The translations under genes and the position numbers were made by a program. Under the pieces are notes generated by a model. That model was not told the DNA's origin, ran no database searches, and saw nothing but the letters and a program-made list of their open reading frames with translations. This document shows positions 58,014 through 64,000 of a stretch of DNA of 64,000 bases, one piece after another; the stretch's first letter is position 1, and every line of letters begins with the position of its first letter. Source of the stretch: LMUY01 sp965198565 (GTDB taxonomy: Bacteria > Pseudomonadota > Alphaproteobacteria > Acetobacterales > Acetobacteraceae). The DNA is taken from contig OZ240665.1 of the NCBI GenBank assembly GCA_965198565.1, positions 3,472,001 through 3,536,000 of the forward strand, written 5' to 3'.

Positions 58014-59423
58014 CTAACTGTGCCCGGCGCTCAGCGAGGCCGCTGCATGGGCACGCTCGCGCACCGCCGCCAAGGCGGTTTGCCGCAGCAGCGCACCATC
58101 GCGGTAGACCGGCTGCAGCAGGTCTCCCCCGCTTGTGGTGAGCGGCACCGTCTCGCAACGCCCATCCGCCGTGGCCAGCAGCGAGAAACGGCCGCGCTTG
58201 CTGTGCTTGCCCGGGTCGCCGGCCGGCTGCTTGAACACGTCGCGCCACACGCCGCCGACGCACACCGCGCTGCACTTCATGGCGAACCTCTGCGTGTCGC
58301 GGTTGAGCAACTGGTGCAGGCCGCCGCCCATGCCCAGCGCGATATTGTCTAGCGAGAAGCCGGCCTGCATCACCGCCGCCAACAGAAGCGGCAATGAGTC
58401 CGCGTTGATGCCGTCGCCTTGGATGACGCGGATGCAGGATGGCAGGACCTTGTAGCCCTTGCTGTTGACGGTGCTGCCGAAGGCTGCCTCCAGGGCGCGC
58501 AGCACCTCCACCGGCACCTGCAAGGGGTCGCCGCTGTCCGGGCGCACCACGACGGTGGCGCCGCTGTCTAGAATGGTCTGCTTCAGCACGCCGCCCCACA
58601 CGCCTTGCACCACCTGCATCAGGTCGTAGCTGTCCGACACCACCGCGACCATGCTGCCGGGCTTGGCGAAGTGCTGCAGCATGTTGCGATAGGCGTCCAG
58701 TTCGCCGTCGCGGCCCCAGGCGGTGATGGTGCTGTGCTCGGCGGCCGGGATGGAAAAACCCGCCATCGGCTCGTCGTAGTAGCGCCGGGCCGCGAGCACA
58801 GCCTCGATGGTGTCCGTGCCCATGAAGTTCACCAGGTGCGCCATCCCGGCCAGCGCGGCGCTCTCCTGCGATGTCGCTCCGCGGGCGCCGAAATCATGCA
58901 GCTTGAACGCCGCCGGGTTGTCCGCCGGCGGCGCGTCGCTCGACCGGGCAAGCGCCTGCAGGATCGCGACCTTGGCATGGAACGAGACGGTGCAGACCGT
59001 GGTCGGATACCAGATCGCCCGCAGCAGCGCGGTCTCCAGATAGCTGGGCAGCCAATAGCAGCGCGGATCCGTGTTGACGATGGTCAGCAGCACGTTGTGC
59101 GTGCCGATCGCCAAGCCCTCCGGTGCGGCGTTGATCTCGACCGGCAGCCGCCCGCCATGCGTTGCCAGGATGTGCTCCCAGCCCTCGCGATGGAACGGCT
59201 CCCCGTGGGCGGCGAAGAACTCGGCGGCCTCCTCGATGTCGGCCTGCGTGATCGGCTGGCTGAGGTAGCGGCGCAGGAACGCCTGCAGGCCGAAGAACAC
59301 GGTGCGGTCGTAGCTGCCGCCGCGGCTTTCGACGTAGCTGTAGACGTATTCGGTGCCCGGCGGGTATTGCAGCCAGTGGCTCGCCTTGTAGGAGTCGGTC
59401 GCCAGGATCGTGTTGCTGTGCAT
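58014..59423 (-). CDS. nadV: Nicotinamide phosphoribosyltransferase
   Basis: 469 residues, the usual NAMPT/NadV length. Family features: NTILATDSYKASHWLQYPPGTEYVYSYVESRG at the N terminus, FHDFGARGATSQESA-like HDFGARGATSQESAALAG, SIPAAEHSTITAWGRDGELD, VVSDSYDL, VVRPDSGDP and IQGDGINADS, the core phosphate and PRPP contacts. Converts nicotinamide and PRPP to NMN. Second gene of an operon with nadM, 78 bases downstream. SD AAAGGAG is inside a hairpin. Confidence 0.95.
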   Translation of the reverse strand: MHSNTILATDSYKASHWLQYPPGTEYVYSYVESRGGSYDRTVFFGLQAFLRRYLSQPITQADIEEAAEFFAAHGEPFHREGWEHILATHGGRLPVEINAAPEGLAIGTHNVLLTIVNTDPRCYWLPSYLETALLRAIWYPTTVCTVSFHAKVAILQALARSSDAPPADNPAAFKLHDFGARGATSQESAALAGMAHLVNFMGTDTIEAVLAARRYYDEPMAGFSIPAAEHSTITAWGRDGELDAYRNMLQHFAKPGSMVAVVSDSYDLMQVVQGVWGGVLKQTILDSGATVVVRPDSGDPLQVPVEVLRALEAAFGSTVNSKGYKVLPSCIRVIQGDGINADSLPLLLAAVMQAGFSLDNIALGMGGGLHQLLNRDTQRFAMKCSAVCVGGVWRDVFKQPAGDPGKHSKRGRFSLLATADGRCETVPLTTSGGDLLQPVYRDGALLRQTALAAVRERAHAAASLSAGHS

Positions 59424-59424
59424 G

Positions 59425-59443
59425 TCTCAAAGCTCCTTTGAGA
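59425..59443 (-). promoter_or_regulatory. Hairpin over the nadV ribosome-binding site
   Basis: In the RNA sense, TCTCAAAG-GAG-CTTTGAGA: an 8-bp perfect stem with a 3-base loop. The SD AAAGGAG occupies the left arm and loop, and the ATG starts 1-2 bases after the stem. Confidence 0.6.
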
Positions 59444-59501
59444 GTGACGCGCGAGGTCTATCCCCGCGCTGGGCCCCGCGCTGGGCAGGCTTAGGATGGT
59501 C

Positions 59502-60677
59502 CTAAATTAGCGCTGTCAGCGCCAGGATGATGTCGTAATGATCCTCGAACATCATCGCGCGCTTGATGTCGGCCAGCGGCCACCATTGCGCCAGCTCGGC
59601 GTCGTCCGCGGCTTCCACCGCCGGCAGCTCGGCCTTGGCGGGCTTGCGGCTGCGCAGGCCGGGCAGGGCGGTCTCGTTCTTGAGGTGGATCAGGAAACCA
59701 TGCGTGATGGTGCGCCCGCGCGACGAGCGGTTCGGGTCATCGAACACCCGCTGCGTGACGATGGAGCCCCGCAGCATGCCTGGCGGCACGGCGAGCTTGG
59801 TCTCCTCGCGCAGCTCCCGCAGCATGCCCTCCACCACCGTCTCGGCCTGGCCGAGAAACCCGCCCGGCAGCGCCCAAAGCCCCTTGCCGGGGCGGCCCTT
59901 GCGGCGCACCAGCAGGACGCATCCGGCGGTCACGACGCAGGCGTCCACGGTCACGAAGGTAACGGGGTAGGGCACCTTCGGCACCGCCCATTGCGCGCGG
60001 TAGTTCAGGATGAACTCGTATTCGGCGCGGATGTCGTGGAACGCTTCGGTCTTGGCGAACTCGAGCAGGAAGTCCCGCACCGGCGTGGGCAGCAGGCGGT
60101 CCTGCGGCAGGTCGCCGGGCTTGTGGCCGTCCGCGTCGTTCAGGAAGCTTTCTGCGAGATTCGAGAAGTAGCTGTTGCGGATGCGCGTGGAGGACAGGCC
60201 GCGTTCGTATTCGGGCACGTCGATCGGTGTGCCCCATTGCGGGAACAGCTTGAGGTAATAGGAGCTGTGATCCTTGCTGTGCCCGATCAGCGCGATCTTG
60301 GCCGAAGCTGGCTTGCGCCCGATGCCCAATTGCGCGACTGCCGCGTTCACCTGCTTTTGCGCGTTGGCGACCCATTGCGTGTCGTTGTAGCTGCAATCCT
60401 CGAGCGGCATGGTGATGATCCGGTCGCGGTCCGCCGGGTCCATCGACAGGCGCACCATGTCGGCGCGCTCGTCGTAGGTGAACGGGTTGCGATGGCTGCG
60501 CGGGGCGCCGGCCGACCCGATCAGCACCAACACGTAACGCCCGTGCTGCAGCGAGGTTTGCACCACGCGCTGATGTGCCGCGTGGAACGGCTGGAAGCGT
60601 CCGATGAAGACGCAGAGATCGAGCTGGAAGGGCTGCGCCGTACTAAGCCCGGCCGGGGCGATTGTCGTCAGTTGCAT
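59502..60677 (-). CDS. nadM: Bifunctional NMN adenylyltransferase / Nudix hydrolase
   Basis: 391 residues in two domains. Residues 20-190: nucleotidyltransferase with VFIGRFQPFHAAHQRVV (HxGH-like FQPFHxAH) and YERGLSSTRIRNSYF (ISSTxxR). Residues 225-391: Nudix box GGFLGQAETVVEGMLRELREETKL. Same architecture as cyanobacterial Slr0787. Makes NAD from NMN and ATP; the Nudix part may clean ADP-ribose-type compounds. Operon leader for nadV, so the pair recycles nicotinamide to NAD. Confidence 0.95.
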   Translation of the reverse strand: MQLTTIAPAGLSTAQPFQLDLCVFIGRFQPFHAAHQRVVQTSLQHGRYVLVLIGSAGAPRSHRNPFTYDERADMVRLSMDPADRDRIITMPLEDCSYNDTQWVANAQKQVNAAVAQLGIGRKPASAKIALIGHSKDHSSYYLKLFPQWGTPIDVPEYERGLSSTRIRNSYFSNLAESFLNDADGHKPGDLPQDRLLPTPVRDFLLEFAKTEAFHDIRAEYEFILNYRAQWAVPKVPYPVTFVTVDACVVTAGCVLLVRRKGRPGKGLWALPGGFLGQAETVVEGMLRELREETKLAVPPGMLRGSIVTQRVFDDPNRSSRGRTITHGFLIHLKNETALPGLRSRKPAKAELPAVEAADDAELAQWWPLADIKRAMMFEDHYDIILALTALI

Positions 60678-60690
60678 GGTGCTTCACCAT
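60676..60690 (-). promoter_or_regulatory. Small hairpin at the nadM start codon
   Basis: In the RNA sense, ATGGTG-AAG-CACCAT: 6-bp stem, 3-base loop, whose last bases overlap the nadM ATG. No clear SD is seen upstream. Echoes the nadV start structure. Confidence 0.4.
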
Positions 60691-60951
60691 TCATGTGCCG
60701 TCACGGTCTATCCGCGACTGGATATCAGTTGCTCCTTTCGCCGGGCGTTTTCAAGCGCCGCGTGAAAACCGCAGGCCACCGGAATACACGGCAGAGCAAG
60801 GCTTCGGTCATGGCATCCTGGCGAGATTTGGCGAGCGCGCTTGTCGTGCCTAGGTTGCCGCCGCTTTTGACTAGCATCTCTATCCGACGGCTTATCGCGT
60901 TCGGTCGGATGATGCTCTAGCGTCCGCCGCGAACCAAGATGAGGCTGGGTG

Positions 60952-61923
60952 ATGCTGTTCCTCAACGATGGTCATTCTCCCCGACGGGCATGGCAGTCCG
61001 GGGCGGGAGCCGACGGGGCGGTTTGGGTCGACTTGATGGACCCGACCGAGGCTGAGTTGGAAGCCGCCGGGCAGATGACCGGGCTGCGGGTCCCGAGCCG
61101 GGACAGCATAGCCGAGATCGAGAACTCAAGCCGTGTTTTCACCGAGCATGGAGTGATGTATTTCAGCATGCCCTACAGCTACCTGGGCGAGGATGGGCGT
61201 GCGCATATCACCCCAGTGGGTTTCGTGCTGTCGGACACCATTCTGCTTAGCTTGCGCTACCGGGAGCTCCCGGCGATCGACAGCTATGCGGAGCGATTTG
61301 GCCAGCATCGTGAGACCGGCAGCGCCGCCGGGTTTGTAGGATTGCTAGAGGCGATCGTGGACCGGCTGGCCGATGTGCTGGAACGAGTGGCGGCCGACCT
61401 CAACCGACTTTCCAAGCAGACGTTCGCCAGCGAGGATCAATCTGCCGGTCGGCGCACCATCCGCCGCGCCGACCGCGAGCTGCGGATGGTGCTGACCGAA
61501 GTCGGCCGCTGCGGCGACTCGCTTGGCAACCTTCGCGACAGCGTGCTGGGCATCGGCCGTATCGTCGGCTACTCGCAACAAGCTTGCGCCAGATGGTCCC
61601 CCGAGCTGGTGACCCGGCTTGCGACCCTACGCAGCGATGTGACGTCGCTGAACGACTACGACCAGCAACTGAACAGCAAGGTAAGTTTTTTGCTTGATGC
61701 GGTGTTGGGCTTCATCAGCATCGAGCAGAACAACGGCGTGAAGGTGTTGACGGTGGTGTCCGTGGTTGGCATTCCGCCAACCTTCGTGGTCGGGCTTTAC
61801 GGCATGAATTTCAAGAATATGCCGGAACTGGGCTGGTCTTGGGGCTACGAGTTCGGCTGGCTGATGATCATCATTAGCGTGATCATCCCGCTGGTATGGT
61901 TCCGGATCAAAGGCTGGCTCTGA
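60952..61923 (+). CDS. corA: CorA family magnesium transporter
   Basis: 323 residues. Cytosolic alpha/beta domain (VWVDLMDPTEAELEAAGQMTGL at the start, long helices after 120), then two membrane helices with the ion-selectivity signature VVGLYGMNFKNMPELGW (GMN). Last helix LMIIISVIIPLVWF and a basic end RIKGWL. Forms a homopentamer for Mg2+/Co2+ uptake. ATG 60952; a GTG 3 bases earlier is possible. Confidence 0.94.
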   Translation: MLFLNDGHSPRRAWQSGAGADGAVWVDLMDPTEAELEAAGQMTGLRVPSRDSIAEIENSSRVFTEHGVMYFSMPYSYLGEDGRAHITPVGFVLSDTILLSLRYRELPAIDSYAERFGQHRETGSAAGFVGLLEAIVDRLADVLERVAADLNRLSKQTFASEDQSAGRRTIRRADRELRMVLTEVGRCGDSLGNLRDSVLGIGRIVGYSQQACARWSPELVTRLATLRSDVTSLNDYDQQLNSKVSFLLDAVLGFISIEQNNGVKVLTVVSVVGIPPTFVVGLYGMNFKNMPELGWSWGYEFGWLMIIISVIIPLVWFRIKGWL

Positions 61924-62107
61924 CAATTGACGACCGCGTTGTGCTTGTGGTGAGGATGGCGAAGGTCCGCATCGCCTCCTCGTCCAACGCTCGCCAGGCT
62001 TCCCACAGGCCGGCGGCGCGCCATCCGCCGGCGCGATCGCATATGGCTGCTTTCCGTCCGGCGAGATTAACCGGCGCTGGTATAACGCATCGATTGCGCT
62101 CCTTGAA

Positions 62108-62197
62108 TGGCGGACAGGGTGGGATTCGAACCCACGGACCCCTTGCGAGATCGCCAGTTTTCAAGACTGGAGCCTTAAACCGCTCGGCCACCTGTCC
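62108..62197 (-). tRNA. tRNA-Ser (UGA anticodon)
   Basis: Acceptor GGACAGG/CCTGTCC, D arm TGGCCGAGCGGTTTAAGGC, anticodon stem CCAGT/ACTGG around CTTGAAA (anticodon TGA), long class II variable arm, T loop GTTCGAATC, encoded CCA. It lies between corA and the OmpA-like gene. Confidence 0.97.
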
Positions 62198-62282
62198 CCA
62201 TGAGCGCGCTTATCGGCGCGCACTTACGGGGCGCAAGCGGCAAATGCAATGGCAGGCGAAACCGCCCTCGCGACCCCTGCCG

Positions 62283-62792
62283 CTAGAGCAGCCGCCAGGT
62301 GATCACGACGCGGCGGTTCTGCGCGTTGTCTGGGTCGGACGTGTCGGCCAGCTCGGACTCGCCGAGCGCTTGGATCAGCAGCCGGTCGGCCGGAATGCCC
62401 CGCGCCACCAACGCACGCTTGACCGCTTCGGCACGCTTGGCTGAGAGCAGGACGTTCTGGTACTCGTCGCCGGTGCGGTCGGTATAACCGGAGGTGAACA
62501 TCAGCACGGGGTGGGCGTCGCGATACAGCCGGGCCGCGACGTCCAACTGCTTCTGGGCCTCGGGGGTCAGCGTGGCGCCGCCGGTGGGAAACGTGATATC
62601 CACCTTGTTGCCGAGCACCGCGCTCGCTTCTTCTCCCAAAGTCGGCTTGTTGTCCGCGGCGGGCGCCGGGGCGGGCGTCACTCCGGCTGTCGCCCCAGCA
62701 TTCGGCCCGGCGGTGGTCGACGAACAGGCCGTCGCACCAACCATCAGGCTGAATACTGTTGCCCGCAACACGGCCTGCTTTAATCCCGGCAT
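62283..62792 (-). CDS. OmpA-domain lipoprotein
   Basis: 169 residues. Signal peptide ending in a lipobox-like GATACSS (Cys 23), a Pro/Ala linker, then the OmpA peptidoglycan-binding domain: ITFPTGGATLTPEAQKQLDV, YTDRTGDEYQNVLLSAKRAEAVKRALVARGI, and DPDNAQNRRVVITW (the NRRV end). Anchored to the outer membrane and binding the wall. The first half of the usual NxxLSxxRA motif reads NVLLSAKRA. Located next to tRNA-Ser. Confidence 0.88.
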   Translation of the reverse strand: MPGLKQAVLRATVFSLMVGATACSSTTAGPNAGATAGVTPAPAPAADNKPTLGEEASAVLGNKVDITFPTGGATLTPEAQKQLDVAARLYRDAHPVLMFTSGYTDRTGDEYQNVLLSAKRAEAVKRALVARGIPADRLLIQALGESELADTSDPDNAQNRRVVITWRLL

Positions 62793-62908
62793 CGCAACCT
62801 CTCCAACGCGCCAAACGATACAATCACCACCCTTGAATAGTGCTCATTTCGGAAACAGCATATACGCTCATGCGTGACTTCACCGTGCTGTGACCGAGAG
62901 ACCCATCC

Positions 62909-63796
62909 ATGAATGATGCTTCCACCGAGGGTTTGGCGCCGTCCCGCCGGTTTTGGCCCGGCCTGCGCGGATTGCTGCTTGGCGCCGCGCTGGCATTGGC
63001 ATGCGGCCTGGCCGACCCCACCGACGTGAGCGAGGGTCTAACCGATTTCAGCGCCGGCAGGTTCGCCGAGGCGCTCACCGACTGGCAGGCTGCCGCCCAG
63101 GCAGGCGACCCGGCGGGGGATCTGTACATCGGCGTGATGTATGACAGCGGGCAGGGCGTCGAGCAAGATTACGCTCAAGCGCTGACCTGGTACAAGCGCG
63201 CGGCCGAAGCCGGCAGCGCCGCCGGGGCGTTCAATGTGGGCGTGTTCTACGACAACGGGCTTGGCGTCGATCAGGATCAGCGCGAGGCCGCAATCTGGTA
63301 TGGCCGCGCCGCCGCTGGGGGGTTCGCTCGCGCCCAATACAATTTGGCTTTGCTGGAAGAACAGGGCGACGGCGTGCCGCGCAACCGGGCCAAGGCCATC
63401 GGCCTGTTCCGCCAAGCCGCCGCCCAGGGCTTGACCGCAGCTCGGGCGCATCTCGCCGCCTTGGGCCAGCGCTATGCCGGGGCGCCGGTCAAGCCGCCGG
63501 ACGACTCGATGGCCGACTTCCAGCACGCGCAGGATGTCCTGCTCAGTCGCGGCGCGGCCGAGTCGGCCAGCATGGCGGCCCTGTTCCGGCGCGCTGCCGA
63601 ACGCCACAATGCGGTGGCGGAATACGATCTCGGCTATTGCTACGAGCATGGGGTGGGCGTCGCGGCCGACGTGTCGCAGGCCGATATCTGGTATCAGCGC
63701 GCCGTTGCCGACGCGCATGACAGCCCCTTGCACGACATCGCCAAGCAGAGCGCCGCCAAGCTCGCGCGCCAGTTGGCGACCAACCGTTCCGACTAA
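62909..63796 (+). CDS. Sel1-repeat (SLR/TPR-like) secreted protein
   Basis: 295 residues. A hydrophobic stretch at 17-33 (GLRGLLLGAALALACGLA) acts as signal anchor; a lipobox is not clear. Then about five Sel1 repeats of about 36 residues: GDLYIGVMYDSGQGVEQDYAQALTWYKRAAEAG, AFNVGVFYDNGLGVDQDQ, AQYNLALLEEQGDGVPRNRAKAIGLFRQAAAQG, and later AEYDLGYCYEHGVGVAADVSQA. A periplasmic scaffold for protein contacts; partner unknown. Divergent from the OmpA-like gene. Confidence 0.85.
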   Translation: MNDASTEGLAPSRRFWPGLRGLLLGAALALACGLADPTDVSEGLTDFSAGRFAEALTDWQAAAQAGDPAGDLYIGVMYDSGQGVEQDYAQALTWYKRAAEAGSAAGAFNVGVFYDNGLGVDQDQREAAIWYGRAAAGGFARAQYNLALLEEQGDGVPRNRAKAIGLFRQAAAQGLTAARAHLAALGQRYAGAPVKPPDDSMADFQHAQDVLLSRGAAESASMAALFRRAAERHNAVAEYDLGYCYEHGVGVAADVSQADIWYQRAVADAHDSPLHDIAKQSAAKLARQLATNRSD

Positions 63797-63815
63797 AGCT
63801 GTGTTTTGGCAAGCA

Positions 63816-63832
63816 TCTTGATCCGATCAAGA
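63816..63832 (+). terminator. Short hairpin after the Sel1 gene
   Basis: TCTTGAT and ATCAAGA pair around CCG, 20 bases beyond the stop codon. No T run. Weak candidate. Confidence 0.35.
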
Positions 63833-63855
63833 AGCAAGACGGTCGGATGATGCTG

Positions 63856-64000
63856 TAATACCAACGGCTATGACATGCACCCGTCATCGCGAGCCGAAGG
63901 CGTGGCGAGCCAGGGCCACGCAAGCGGCATTTCCCAGCATTTCCCCTTGGGGACCTGGATGCTTCGTCGCAAGGGCTTCTCGCAATGACAGCTTGGGACG
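63856..64000. repeat. About 140-bp dispersed repeat, copy B (cut by window end)
   Basis: TAATACCAACGGCTATGACA through AGCTTGGGACG, the same orientation and order of blocks as copy A at 10146, with a 9-base insertion near the centre (the CATTTCCC block is repeated) and a few substitutions. Non-coding. Confidence 0.85.

Noticed and set aside
58014..60677. NAD-salvage pair taken as evidence of a prophage
   Set aside because: No phage structural, integrase or lysis genes nearby, and base composition equals that of the surroundings.
62108..62197. tRNA-Ser as an attachment site
   Set aside because: Same reason: no 3'-end repeat or integrase was seen, and flanking genes are housekeeping.

Overview
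The window is GC-rich chromosomal DNA of an alphaproteobacterium, most likely a Rhodospirillales/Acetobacteraceae-type organism. This is inferred from the codon bias, an FzlA-like glutathione-transferase-fold protein, a short single-domain RNase D, an NDUFA9-like epimerase, and many small intergenic palindromes of the CCCTCTCCC...GGGAGAGGG type. I see no rRNA, CRISPR array, intact insertion sequence or prophage. Two tRNAs are present: Leu-CAG and Ser-UGA, both on the minus strand.

Layout, 1-20 kb. The left edge cuts an MFS transporter, followed by a flavin reductase-like protein. Next is a convergent group of a family 2 glycosyltransferase facing a minus-strand run of acyl-CoA dehydrogenase, PIG-L deacetylase and NodS-like methyltransferase. 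Three minor pseudopilin genes (gspI-J-K) follow, next to a secreted beta-propeller protein. An RraA-like protein sits with an MFS transporter. Polyphosphate metabolism (ppk-ppx), RNase D, tRNA-Leu and an NDUFA9-like epimerase come next.

20-41 kb. Glutamate synthase appears in the order gltD-gltB, with a palindrome-filled gap and a structured leader. It is followed by fzlA, a response regulator, kup, and a DUF393 + photolyase pair in which the photolyase domains look circularly permuted. At about 30.6-32.6 kb lies a visibly lower-GC two-gene cassette (CxxC-finger protein and HhH-glycosylase-like protein), which is the best candidate for an undescribed system. Then come a ketopantoate reductase-like protein, an acyl-CoA synthetase, a thioesterase and an AGE-family epimerase, followed by a copper-handling run (DUF2946, outer-membrane protein, CopC, CopD-cytochrome c).

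41-64 kb. A polar amino-acid ABC system sits with an N-carbamoyl-amino-acid hydrolase and a polysaccharide deacetylase. A YeiH exporter converges on sulfate ABC genes (sbp-cysT-cysW) that have no cysA here. A phosphoribosyltransferase precedes a polyamine-type ABC system with a possible sigma-54 promoter and an amine oxidase. A recombination junction fuses the end of a luciferase-like monooxygenase to a decapitated peptide ABC ATPase. An NAD-salvage operon (nadM-nadV), corA, tRNA-Ser, an OmpA-like lipoprotein and a Sel1-repeat protein close the window.

Most of the content is metabolic and transport housekeeping in short operons with 4-base ATGA overlaps. Several translation starts lie inside small hairpins (nadV, nadM, yeiH). 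All family assignments are from reading the sequence; no database search was possible.
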